Source of the DNA: Syntrophaceae bacterium UBA6255
GTDB taxonomy: Bacteria > Desulfobacterota > Syntrophia > Syntrophales > Smithellaceae
DNA: 8,488 nt
Direction of reading: 5' to 3'
NCBI GenBank assembly: GCA_002441205.1
Contig: DJVN01000155.1
Location: 1 to 8,488 of the forward strand
Shown in pieces: positions 1 to 6,522 of the stretch (positions are counted from its first letter, which is position 1; each line of letters starts with the position of its first letter). The notes below the pieces were generated by a model. The model searched no databases and had not been told where the DNA came from. It saw only the letters and a program-made list of their open reading frames with translations. A program made the translations under genes and the position numbers.

Positions 1-586
1 CCAGAAGCAGGAAGGATAAAGCGAGAATTTTGATGGTCGGGTGGGCGTCCACAAATTTGCTGATGGGTTTGGCGGCAACCAGCATGACGCCCACGGCGCA
101 AACAATGGCGATGGCCATGATGGAAATTTCCCGGGCCAGACCAATCGCCGTGATCACGGAATCCAGAGAAAAGATGATATCCAGCAGGGCAATCTGAATC
201 AGGACGGCCACGACACTGGATGAAATCAGTTTGGGAACCTCCCCCTGAGCGCCCTCCAGGCTGCTGTGAATTTCATGAGTGGATTTGGCCAGCAGAAAAA
301 GTCCCCCGCCTATGAGAATTATATCGCGTCCGGAAATTTCCTGACCGAATATGGTAAACCAGGGCGCGGTCAGTTTGATGACCCAGAAGATGGAAAACAA
401 AAGAGCCAGCCGCGTCAGCATTGCCAGCATCAATCCAAGGTTTCTGGCAAAGTTTTGTTTGTTTTTGGGCAGACGGCTGACCAGTATCGATATAAAAATG
501 ATATTGTCGATGCCCAGAACGATTTCCAAAGCAGTTAAAGTTCCCAGGGCAATCCATGCCTCGGGATTGGTTAACCATGCAAACAT
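1..586 (-). CDS. TerC-family integral membrane protein (partial, C-terminus outside window)
   Basis: Reading leftwards from an ATG at 584-586, the frame stays open for 195 codons to the window edge. The protein is very hydrophobic with several membrane segments. It shows the two acidic signatures of the TerC/YgdQ/YoaE family: GIDN at residues 25-28 in the first helix, and a SLDSVITAIG segment at about 140-149. The start is supported by a GGAG-type ribosome site just upstream (about 592-597). Members of this family are membrane transport proteins; some (Alx, YkoY) export manganese and others were first linked to tellurite resistance. The substrate here cannot be told. It lies 27 bases after the adenosyltransferase gene on the same strand, so it is probably the last visible gene of the mutase operon, although its link to B12 metabolism is unclear. 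About 40 or more residues are likely missing compared with YgdQ-length relatives. Confidence 0.88.
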   Translation of the reverse strand, partial: MFAWLTNPEAWIALGTLTALEIVLGIDNIIFISILVSRLPKNKQNFARNLGLMLAMLTRLALLFSIFWVIKLTAPWFTIFGQEISGRDIILIGGGLFLLAKSTHEIHSSLEGAQGEVPKLISSSVVAVLIQIALLDIIFSLDSVITAIGLAREISIMAIAIVCAVGVMLVAAKPISKFVDAHPTIKILALSFLLL

Positions 587-613
587 ATTTTTCTCCGTTT
601 ATTTTAATGATGT

Positions 614-1225
614 TTAATATTCGATGCCAGCGCGGTCTTTGATGCCGGCATTGTAATGATGTTTGATTTCCTGAATTTCGCTGACGGTATCGGCGAGCTT
701 AATGATTTCTTTCGGCGCGTAACGTCCGGTTAAAATGAGATTAAGCGCAGTTGGTTTGTTTTTAATCAGATCCACAACTTCTTTTAACTTAATAAGCTTA
801 AAATCCAAGGCAACATTGATTTCGTCGAGGATAACCATATCGTACTTGCCGCTTACGATTGATTTTTTGGCGATATCCAGTCCTTTTTGCGCCAGCGCGA
901 TATCAATGGCCGCGGGATTGCCACGCATGACAAAGCTATCCAGGCCGGATTTGCGGACGGTTATGTTGGGAAGATATTTTTCCGCGGCGATAAACTCACC
1001 ATATTCTCTTCCTTTCATAAATTGCAGGATAAAAACCTTATAACCCTGTCCGACAGCGCGCAGAGCCTGACCGAAAGCGGAGGTTGTTTTTCCCTTGCCG
1101 TTTCCCGTAATCACGATGATCAGCCCTCTGTCTGTTTTGGCTAAGCATTTTTTCGCTGATGCAACAGTCTTTTTTTTAACCGTCTTTTTCGAGACAGATG
1201 ATTTTTTGTTTTTTGCAACCTTCAT
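614..1225 (-). CDS. cobO: ATP:cob(I)alamin (corrinoid) adenosyltransferase, CobO/BtuR/CobA type
   Basis: This 203-residue protein should transfer the adenosyl group of ATP to reduced corrinoid, making the adenosylcobalamin that the neighbouring mutase needs. It has a P-loop GNGKGKTT at residues 41-48, a Walker-B-like VILDEINVAL at 131-140, an LTGRYAP segment, and a C-terminus ending in GIEY, all typical of the CobO/BtuR family and unlike the PduO or EutT types. Residues 1-30 form an unusual Lys-rich tail (12 Lys, no acidic residue) ahead of the conserved core; total length is close to E. coli BtuR (about 196). The ATG at 1223-1225 follows a strong GGAGAG site that lies inside the end of the meaB gene. 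Only two bases separate the genes, which suggests translational coupling. The alternative of an adenosyltransferase used only for cobalamin synthesis is possible, but the neighbours favour mutase supply. Confidence 0.93.
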   Translation of the reverse strand: MKVAKNKKSSVSKKTVKKKTVASAKKCLAKTDRGLIIVITGNGKGKTTSAFGQALRAVGQGYKVFILQFMKGREYGEFIAAEKYLPNITVRKSGLDSFVMRGNPAAIDIALAQKGLDIAKKSIVSGKYDMVILDEINVALDFKLIKLKEVVDLIKNKPTALNLILTGRYAPKEIIKLADTVSEIQEIKHHYNAGIKDRAGIEY

Positions 1226-1227
1226 TT

Positions 1228-2196
1228 TTAACTCTCCTTTCTTAAAAATCTTTGCGTGATTTCTTCCGCTACCGTATAAGGATCCGATTTTCTGTTTTTT
1301 ATTTTTTCAGATAATTTTTTCATCTCGCCGCTGGTTATCAGGGAATGCATAAGCGGTTCCATCAGACAGGCGCTAAGCGCGTCTTTGATTTCTACCATCG
1401 CTTTACGATGCATCCTCTCGGTGAGTTTGCCGCTTTGCCTTAAATGGGCATGGTGTTCTTTAATTTTTTGCGTAAGCTCGGCGGTGTTTTCGGAAAAAGT
1501 TTCCGATTTGAAGGCATCGCCAACCATGACTATCGGCGGTTTCCAATCATCGGCCGTTTGGGAAGATAAATTGAGCATGGAAGCAAGCTCCGTTTGTAAT
1601 TGTCCGGTTCCGGGGCGGTTGGCCTTGTTGATGACAAAGACATCCGCTATTTCCATCAACCCGGCCTTCATGGTTTGAATCTCATCGCCCATCCCGGGAA
1701 CCAGAACGACCACCACGCTGTGGGCGTGATTGATAATATCAATTTCCTGCTGACCGATGCCGACCGTCTCGACGATAATGATATCCTTGCCCATGGCTTC
1801 AATCACATGGATGGCGTTGCCGACAGCCTGCGAGAGCCCTCCCAGAGCGCCGCGGGTGGCGAGTGATCGCACAAAAACTCCGGGGTCTTCCGCATGGCGC
1901 TGCATGCGGATCCGGTCGCCCAGGATGGCGCCGCCGGTGAAGGGGCTGGTCGGATCGACGGCCAGCACGCCGACCGTTTTATTCAGCTTCCTGAATTCGG
2001 TGATGAGCGCGTCGGTAAGCGTGCTTTTCCCCGCGCCGGGAGCGCCGGTGATTCCGATAATGAAAGATTTGCCGGTGTGGGCGTAAAGTTTTTTGATTTT
2101 TGCCTTGGCATCGGGAAGCTTGTCTTCGATGTCTCTGATCAGGCGCGAGGCCGTACGAACATCGCCTGCGCAGATTTTTTTAATAGTGGCATCCAT
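1228..2196 (-). CDS. meaB: MeaB/ArgK-family G-protein chaperone of the B12-dependent mutase
   Basis: MeaB proteins are GTPases that gate delivery of adenosylcobalamin into acyl-CoA mutases and protect or eject damaged cofactor. The 322-residue length matches the family (about 326 in Methylobacterium MeaB). Visible motifs are the P-loop GAPGAGKST at residues 51-59, DPTSPFTGGAILGDR at 81-95, the switch II region ETVGIGQQE at 143-151, and a G4-position motif at 190-193 that reads NKAN. The canonical G4 motif is NKxD, in which the Asp recognises guanine; here Asn193 replaces it. The gene starts 18 bases after the B12-binding subunit stop and ends 2 bases before the adenosyltransferase start. The start ATG at 2194-2196 has only a weak GAAG-type ribosome site, so coupling to the upstream gene is likely. 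Family assignment is secure; the nucleotide specificity is open. Confidence 0.94.
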   Translation of the reverse strand: MDATIKKICAGDVRTASRLIRDIEDKLPDAKAKIKKLYAHTGKSFIIGITGAPGAGKSTLTDALITEFRKLNKTVGVLAVDPTSPFTGGAILGDRIRMQRHAEDPGVFVRSLATRGALGGLSQAVGNAIHVIEAMGKDIIIVETVGIGQQEIDIINHAHSVVVVLVPGMGDEIQTMKAGLMEIADVFVINKANRPGTGQLQTELASMLNLSSQTADDWKPPIVMVGDAFKSETFSENTAELTQKIKEHHAHLRQSGKLTERMHRKAMVEIKDALSACLMEPLMHSLITSGEMKKLSEKIKNRKSDPYTVAEEITQRFLRKES

Positions 2197-2214
2197 ATAG
2201 CTTCAAGAGAATCG

Positions 2215-2616
2215 CTAGTGCGTTTTGATATTTTTTCTAATCCATTCCACAATGGAATCGAGTGATGTTCCGGGAGTGAAAATCGCTTTGATGCCCGATT
2301 CGTAAAGCATGGGAAAGTCCTGTTCCGGAATGATGCCGCCGCCGATGACGGCAATATCCTCGGCGTCTTTTTCACGCAGAAGCTCCACAATCCGGGGAAA
2401 AAGAGCGCGATGCGCGCCGGAAAGACAGCTCAATCCGACCAGGTCGACATCTTCCTGAATCGCGGATGCGGCGATTTGTTCCGGGGTTTGATGGCAGCCG
2501 GTATAGACCACTTCAAAACCGGCATCGCGGAAACAGCGGGCAAGAATTCTGGCGCCGCGGTCGTGTCCGTCGAGTCCCGGTTTGGCAACCATCACGCGAA
2601 TTTTTCTTTCCGGCAT
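2215..2616 (-). CDS. Acyl-CoA mutase small subunit, B12-binding domain (IcmB / MCM C-terminal domain type)
   Basis: This 133-residue protein is a stand-alone B12-binding domain, the partner of the large mutase subunit encoded just upstream. The base-off cobalamin motif DxHxxG is present as DGHDRG at residues 16-21, so His18 is the expected lower cobalt ligand; Lys12 and Asp16 match the conserved residues that tune it. A GLSCLSGAH segment (the SxL region) and IGGGIIPEQD follow in the expected order of the Rossmann-like fold. Length is very close to the separate small subunit of Streptomyces isobutyryl-CoA mutase (136 residues). The ATG at 2614-2616 has a GGAGA ribosome site at about 2624-2628. 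It is separated from the large subunit gene by 121 bases holding two hairpins, an unusually large gap within the operon. Confidence 0.94.
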   Translation of the reverse strand: MPERKIRVMVAKPGLDGHDRGARILARCFRDAGFEVVYTGCHQTPEQIAASAIQEDVDLVGLSCLSGAHRALFPRIVELLREKDAEDIAVIGGGIIPEQDFPMLYESGIKAIFTPGTSLDSIVEWIRKNIKTH

Positions 2617-2659
2617 ATACTTGTCTCCTTGAAGAGGTTAATATTTAAACTATGATCCT

Positions 2660-2730
2660 TTATCCCACGTCGCTACGCTCCTGGGATAATTCCACTTACG
2701 CCTCAAACTTCGCTACGCTTGTTTTTGGCG
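2660..2730. repeat. Tandem hairpin pair with identical loop core (CGCTACGCT)
   Basis: Two stem-loops lie in the 121-base gap between the mutase subunit genes. The first has perfect 8-base arms TTATCCCA (2660-2667) and TGGGATAA (2682-2689). The second pairs CGCC (2699-2702) with GGCG (2727-2730) and AAAC (2705-2708) with GTTT (2721-2724), with a two-base mismatch between. Each loop contains CGCTACGCT (2671-2679 and 2711-2719), exactly 40 bases apart, while the arms share no sequence. Conserved loops with different but self-complementary stems suggest two copies of a dispersed palindromic element or an RNA structure. It could stabilise the upstream mRNA or lower small-subunit expression. There is no terminal T-run, so it does not look like an intrinsic terminator. 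Confidence 0.6.
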
Positions 2731-2737
2731 AGTGTCA

Positions 2738-4420
2738 TTAATAAAGTCCCGGGTCTCTATATTCCCCATACACGTCCCGGTAGACATCGCATATTTCCTG
2801 TAACGTCGCCAGACTTTTCACTGCGTCGATGCAGTAAGGCATCACGTTGTCGCCTTTTTTACAGGCGTTTTTTATATCATCGAGAGATTGCTTGACAGCT
2901 TTATTATCACGTTTGCGACGCACATCGTTGAGCCTTTTAATCTGTTCCTCGCCGACTTTTTCATCGATTTCCACAAGCGGAATGGGATACTGCTGGTTGC
3001 TTAAATATTTATTGACTCCCACCATTATTTTTTCGCCTTTTTCCAGTTGCCCCTGGAATTTATAAGCTGATTCGGCAATCTCCATTTGCGGGAACCCTTT
3101 TTCTATGGCAGCAATCATTCCGCCCATCGCATCAATTTTGTTAATGTAGTCCCAGGTTTCTTCTTCAATTTGGTTCGTCAGCTTTTCAATAAAATAGGAA
3201 CCGGCCAGAGGATCGATCGTGCTGGCAACGCCGGTTTCTTCGGCCAGAATCTGCTGTGTGCGCAGGGCGATTTCCGCTGCATGTTCCGAAGGCAGACAGA
3301 ACACTTCATCCAGCGAGTTGGTATGCAGAGACTGAGTTCCGCCCAGAACCGCTGCCAATCCTTCCACGGTGGTGCGGACAACGTTATTGTAAGGCTGTTG
3401 CGCCGCCAATGAACATCCCGCTGTTTGCGTGTGAAAGCGCATCCACATGGAACGGGGATTTTTGGCTTTAAAACGGTCCCGCATGATTTTTGCCCAGATA
3501 CGGCGTGCCGCCCGTAGTTTGCATATTTCTTCGAAGAAATCGATGTGCGAATTGAAAAAGAAAGATAACCGCGGAGCAAAGTCATCAACATTAATTTTTT
3601 TGCGGCGTACTACATCTTCCACATATTCAATGCCGTCGCGGAGGGTAAAAGCCAGTTCCTGGACGGCCGTAGATCCTGCTTCACGAATATGGTAGCCGCT
3701 GATACTGATGGTATTCCAGCGGGGAACATATTTTGTGCCGAATTCCACGGTATCGCTGATGAGTTTTACAGACGGCTCCGGCGGGCACATGAACGTCTTT
3801 TGCGCGATAAATTCCTTGAGCATGTCGTTTTGAATGGTGCCGCCGATTTTAGAAAGCGGGATCCCTTTGATATCCGCAGCAGCGCAGTACATGGCCCATA
3901 AAACGGTTGCCGGAGGATTGATGGTCATGGACGTAGTGACTTTATCCATGGGGATGCCTTCCATGAGGGTCAGGAAATCTTCCAGGGTGTCAATGGCGAC
4001 GCCGCATTTGCCCACCTCACCCAGCGCTTTGGGCGAGTCGCTGTCATAGCCCATCAGCGTCGGAAAATCGAAGGCCGTGCTCAATCCGGTTTGCCCTTCA
4101 CGCAGCAGCATGTGCCAGCGCCGATTAGTATCCTGAGCGCTGCCCATGCCGGAAAACATGCGGAAAGTCCAGTAACGTCCCCGGTATCCGGTGACCTGAT
4201 TACCCCTTAAATAAGGAAATTCACCGGGAACGCTAATGTCTTCACTGAAATTCATATCTTTAATATCTTCCGGATTATAAAGCCTTTTAATTTCCGTATC
4301 GGACACGGTGGAAAAACGTTCTTTTTGTTCAGGATTATTTTTTAACGCCTTTTGAACTTCATCTTTCCATTTTTGAGTGAGTTTCAAAGACGCTTCTTGC
4401 ATTTCTTTTGAGAAATACAC
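2738..4420 (-). CDS. Coenzyme-B12-dependent acyl-CoA mutase large subunit; isobutyryl-CoA-mutase-like active site
   Basis: This 560-residue protein is the catalytic TIM-barrel subunit of a methylmalonyl-CoA-mutase-family enzyme that rearranges acyl-CoA carbon skeletons by radical chemistry. Its numbering runs with P. shermanii MutB through the active site: SGYH at 241-244 with His244, GGTIQND at 193-199, and AFDFPT at 116-121. The two residues that hold the methylmalonyl carboxylate in MutB, Tyr89 and Arg207, are Phe89 (in RMFSG) and Gln207 (in EFIAQKT) here. That pair is the one reported for isobutyryl-CoA mutase (IcmA Phe80/Gln198). Ala116 argues against 2-hydroxyisobutyryl-CoA mutase, which has Asp there. 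The B12 domain is a separate gene, as in IcmA/IcmB. The start is GTG at 4418-4420 with a GGGGG site 9 bases upstream; an in-frame ATG at codon 7 is an alternative. It is probably first in the operon. The family is certain; the substrate is inferred. Confidence 0.93.
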   Translation of the reverse strand: MYFSKEMQEASLKLTQKWKDEVQKALKNNPEQKERFSTVSDTEIKRLYNPEDIKDMNFSEDISVPGEFPYLRGNQVTGYRGRYWTFRMFSGMGSAQDTNRRWHMLLREGQTGLSTAFDFPTLMGYDSDSPKALGEVGKCGVAIDTLEDFLTLMEGIPMDKVTTSMTINPPATVLWAMYCAAADIKGIPLSKIGGTIQNDMLKEFIAQKTFMCPPEPSVKLISDTVEFGTKYVPRWNTISISGYHIREAGSTAVQELAFTLRDGIEYVEDVVRRKKINVDDFAPRLSFFFNSHIDFFEEICKLRAARRIWAKIMRDRFKAKNPRSMWMRFHTQTAGCSLAAQQPYNNVVRTTVEGLAAVLGGTQSLHTNSLDEVFCLPSEHAAEIALRTQQILAEETGVASTIDPLAGSYFIEKLTNQIEEETWDYINKIDAMGGMIAAIEKGFPQMEIAESAYKFQGQLEKGEKIMVGVNKYLSNQQYPIPLVEIDEKVGEEQIKRLNDVRRKRDNKAVKQSLDDIKNACKKGDNVMPYCIDAVKSLATLQEICDVYRDVYGEYRDPGLY

Positions 4421-4478
4421 GATTGATTACCCCCGTATTGTTCAGAATAATTAAGAATATCAATAAAAAGCTAGAACG

Positions 4479-4507
4479 CACTAACTCAAATCTTTTATTT
4501 TTGTCAA
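4479..4507 (-). promoter_or_regulatory. Candidate sigma-70-type promoter of the mutase operon
   Basis: On the minus strand a perfect TTGACA -35 box (4507-4502) is followed after 17 bases by TTAGTG (4484-4479), a poor -10 box. It lies about 60 bases upstream of the GTG start of the mutase large subunit and downstream of the terminator of the cold-shock gene, where an operon promoter is expected. The weak -10 keeps confidence low. Confidence 0.35.
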
Positions 4508-4607
4508 GATATATTAAAAATCAGCAGATATGATGAAAACTTGATTTGCTTTCGATGAGATTTAGCAAAGCGTATTATCAAATAAATATGAATATGATAT
4601 ATTAATT

Positions 4608-4650
4608 AAAAAACGCACTTCCGTAGCTCTGCCAAGGAGTGCGTTTTTTT
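4608..4650 (-). terminator. Rho-independent terminator of the cold-shock gene (possibly bidirectional)
   Basis: AAAAAACGCACT (4608-4619) pairs perfectly with AGTGCGTTTTTT (4638-4649) around an 18-base loop. Read on the minus strand, a GC-containing stem is followed by a run of T, about 20 bases after the stop codon of the cold-shock gene. The plus-strand reading also ends in T, but no plus-strand gene precedes it. It isolates the cold-shock gene from the mutase operon. Confidence 0.8.
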
Positions 4651-4666
4651 CCTGTATCTATATAAA

Positions 4667-4867
4667 TTATATAAGTTTAACGTTTTCCGCTTCCAGACCC
4701 TTTTTGCCCTGCTGTATATCAAAAGATACACGCTGTCCTTCGGTCAATGTTTTGAACCCGTTGGTCTGGATAGCACTGAAGTGAACAAAAACATCTCCGC
4801 CGTCATCTTGTTTAATAAAACCAAAGCCCTTGTTTGCGTTGAACCACTTTACCACTCCTTCTGGCAT
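4667..4867 (-). CDS. Cold-shock-domain (CspA-family) RNA-binding protein
   Basis: This 66-residue protein is a single cold-shock domain, a small five-stranded barrel that binds single-stranded RNA or DNA and acts as an RNA chaperone in the cytoplasm. The N-terminal GVVKWFNANKGFGFI carries the RNP1 motif KGFGFI, and DVFVHFSAI carries RNP2 VFVHF; the aromatic surface residues are intact. Length is typical of the family (65-70 residues). The ATG at 4865-4867 has an AAGGAGT ribosome site at 4882-4876. The gene is monocistronic: a strong terminator follows it, and a 349-base divergent intergenic region precedes it. Family members can be cold-induced or constitutive, and the sequence alone does not tell which applies here. 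Confidence 0.96.
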   Translation of the reverse strand: MPEGVVKWFNANKGFGFIKQDDGGDVFVHFSAIQTNGFKTLTEGQRVSFDIQQGKKGLEAENVKLI

Positions 4868-5216
4868 CGCTATACACTCCTTTCATAAATTTTCCAAAGT
4901 CGAATTAACACTATGACAGAATTTAAAACCGGAAATACTTTAAAGAATATATAGGTTGCCCTGACAGGATTCGGATCTACAAGACTCTAAAGAATGAAAC
5001 GGATTAACTATGTACTTCAAAATGTTTAAATTCAACTTTTCCCTTCACAGCTTTTAACTTGTGAGTTTGGCAATTCCTAAACAAAATTACCAATAAAGTC
5101 AAGCTATATTTGAAAATATTTATTGCGTTTAATTTTTTTATAAGTATGCTATCTATAACAGAATAATGCATAGTTATGAAAGAATTAGCATTTTGTGATT
5201 TTTAATTAAGCGCGTT
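4868..5216. other. AT-rich divergent intergenic region, no gene seen
   Basis: This 349-base region separates the leftward cold-shock gene from the rightward redox gene pair. No convincing coding frame was found on either strand. On the minus strand TTGACT at 5102-5097 is a possible -35 box but has only a weak -10 match (TAGGAA). If it were real, the cold-shock mRNA would carry a leader of about 200 bases, as is common for cspA-type genes. On the plus strand TTGCGT (5123-5128) with TATGCT (5145-5150) is an equally weak promoter candidate for the redox genes. A short inverted repeat (CACAG/CTTGTG) lies near 5045-5063. Confidence 0.4.
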
Positions 5217-5234
5217 ATGCGGGGGGATATACTC

Positions 5235-5804
5235 ATGAAAAAAAATATTATAATCTTAATCGTATTTTTTATATTACTTGTGGCAGTTGCAACTTATGCC
5301 GCTGACGTTAATCCGCCGCAGGTGGGAGGAGTGTTTCCTGAAATTGAATTATTAAAACCCGCCGATCCTGTCTATCTCAAATATCTTGGAATATCCGGAA
5401 GCGGATCGTTTAAAATTCAACAGATCAAAGCGGATGTGGTGATTGTAGAAATATTCAGCATGTATTGTCCTCACTGCCAGGCGGAAGCTCCCGCCATCAA
5501 CGATCTTTATCAGCTCATTGAAGAAAATGCGGCTCTTAAGGGAAAGATTAAAATGATCGGCATCGGTACGGGCAACTCCATCTATGAAACCGATATTTTC
5601 AAAAAGAAATACAACGTGAAGTTTCCTCTTGTTCCTGACGGAGATTTCAAGATCCATAAAATTATGGGAGAAGTCAGAACGCCCTATTTTATCGTTGTAA
5701 AATTAAAAGGGAAGAGGGCGGACGTCATTTATTCCAAAGCGGGGGCTCTGGGAGACAACAAGTCGTTTCTGGAAGAAATCGTTAAATCAGCGGGATTGAA
5801 ATAG
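5235..5804 (+). CDS. Exported thioredoxin-fold (TlpA-like) protein with CPHC active site
   Basis: This 189-residue protein starts with a Lys-rich head and a hydrophobic stretch (residues 4-19) with a likely cleavage site after TYA, so it should act outside the cytoplasmic membrane. The thioredoxin-fold active site is C78-P-H-C81 in the context MYCPHCQAEAP, and a T149-P150 pair fits the conserved cis-proline loop. CPHC is the dipeptide setting of DsbA, but the surrounding fold looks more like TlpA/redoxin proteins. The start at 5235 is preferred over an in-frame ATG at 5217, because a GGGGGGA ribosome site (5221-5227) lies 7 bases before it and the signal peptide then begins cleanly. The gene sits 9 bases before a peroxiredoxin gene. 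The likely role is thiol-disulfide exchange in the cell envelope, possibly reducing the peroxiredoxin. The exact partner is unknown. Confidence 0.87.
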   Translation: MKKNIIILIVFFILLVAVATYAADVNPPQVGGVFPEIELLKPADPVYLKYLGISGSGSFKIQQIKADVVIVEIFSMYCPHCQAEAPAINDLYQLIEENAALKGKIKMIGIGTGNSIYETDIFKKKYNVKFPLVPDGDFKIHKIMGEVRTPYFIVVKLKGKRADVIYSKAGALGDNKSFLEEIVKSAGLK

Positions 5805-5813
5805 GAGCCGGCC

Positions 5814-6401
5814 ATGAAAAAAAAGATCATTTTGGCATTGTTTTTAGTTTGTTTTCTTGCATCCGGGGCTTTTGCCTTGTCCGATGTTTTTAAAAATAAT
5901 GTTTATGAAACAGGCGAACTGAAGCCTCAAGACAGTGTATTGAAAGTCAAAGCAGGCGAGCCGGCGCCTGATTTCACGCTGAAAGCCGTCAGCGGCAAAA
6001 CGATTTCTCTGAAAGACTATCGCGGGAAAAAGAATGTTGTTATTTCCTTTGTGCCGGCGGCCTGGACGCCGGTGTGTTCCGATCAATGGCCCGGCTACAA
6101 CATCGTGAAAGACATCTTTGACGTCAATGACGCCGTTTTACTGGGCATTTCCGTAGACAACATTCCTACGCTGTATTCTTGGACAAACCAGATGGGCCAT
6201 TTGTGGTTTGATGTCCTGTCTGATTTCTGGCCGCACGGTGCCGTGGCGGATCAATTCGGCGTACTGCGCTCCGACGGCATTTCGGAGAGAGCCATTGTGA
6301 TCATCGATAAAAAAGGTATCATCCGTTACATCGATGTCCATAATATCAATCAGCGTCCTCCGTTGGAAAGCATTATCAGGGAACTGGAAAAATTAAATTA
6401 A
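5814..6401 (+). CDS. Exported AhpC/TSA-type peroxiredoxin with a single mature cysteine
   Basis: Peroxiredoxins reduce hydrogen peroxide or organic peroxides with a reactive cysteine. The signature PxxxTxxC is present as P81-A-A-W-T-P-V-C88, and R159 in SERAIVIID fits the conserved active-site arginine. Residues 1-21 form a signal peptide ending in GAFA, so the protein should act in the periplasm. The only other cysteine, Cys13, lies in the signal peptide. The mature protein therefore has no resolving cysteine and should behave as a 1-Cys enzyme needing an external thiol. The gene begins 9 bases after the CPHC protein and uses an AGGAG ribosome site overlapping that gene's stop codon, so the two are almost surely co-transcribed. 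The domain order and 195-residue length fit the AhpC/TSA redoxin family; a regulatory rather than detoxifying role cannot be excluded. Confidence 0.9.
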   Translation: MKKKIILALFLVCFLASGAFALSDVFKNNVYETGELKPQDSVLKVKAGEPAPDFTLKAVSGKTISLKDYRGKKNVVISFVPAAWTPVCSDQWPGYNIVKDIFDVNDAVLLGISVDNIPTLYSWTNQMGHLWFDVLSDFWPHGAVADQFGVLRSDGISERAIVIIDKKGIIRYIDVHNINQRPPLESIIRELEKLN

Positions 6402-6414
6402 GCCAACCCCTCGT

Positions 6415-6437
6415 TAATATTTGAATATTACTTTTTT
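6415..6437 (+). terminator. Weak candidate terminator after the peroxiredoxin gene
   Basis: TAATAT (6415-6420) and ATATTA (6425-6430) form an AT-only hairpin with a 4-base loop, followed by C and six T. The position, 14 bases after the peroxiredoxin stop, is right, but a stem without GC pairs is weak. Confidence 0.3.
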
Positions 6438-6438
6438 C

Positions 6439-6498
6439 TTGACACAATAAAAATATTAATCTATTGACCTTTCAAAATATTATGAACGGCGGTCAATA
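6439..6498 (+). promoter_or_regulatory. Promoter/operator region of the tetR gene
   Basis: A perfect TTGACA -35 box (6439-6444) is followed after 17 bases by TATTGA (6462-6467), a weak -10. Overlapping it is a perfect 8-base inverted repeat, TATTGACC (6462-6469) and GGTCAATA (6491-6498), separated by 21 bases and ending 24 bases before the start codon. TetR-family genes are often autoregulated by repeats in this position, so this may be the operator. The spacer is longer than in most TetR operators, so each arm may belong to a separate site. Confidence 0.4.
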
Positions 6499-6522
6499 TT
6501 TAAAAATCTGCTGTGATATGTC

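Noticed and set aside
41..223. Plus-strand frame rich in His, Asn, Asp and Gly
   Set aside because: The composition is what the antisense of hydrophobic membrane helices gives; it overlaps the TerC-family gene.
273..578. Open frame of 101 codons on the minus strand
   Set aside because: It is an out-of-frame shadow of the TerC-family gene, whose own frame is intact and carries family motifs.
2660..2730. Hairpin pair as a CRISPR fragment or intrinsic terminator
   Set aside because: Only two copies, with repeat-like loops rather than full repeats plus spacers, and no T-run after either stem.
3178..3591. Open frame of 137 codons on the minus strand inside the mutase gene
   Set aside because: Low-complexity shadow frame with no recognisable domain; the mutase frame covers it fully.
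2738..4420. Mutase large subunit as a C-terminally truncated methylmalonyl-CoA mutase
   Set aside because: The missing B12-binding domain is encoded separately just downstream with intact motifs; this is a natural two-subunit layout.
4940..4990. Possible tRNA-like segment in the divergent intergenic region
   Set aside because: No acceptor stem or anticodon arm could be paired around the TTCG-containing stretch.
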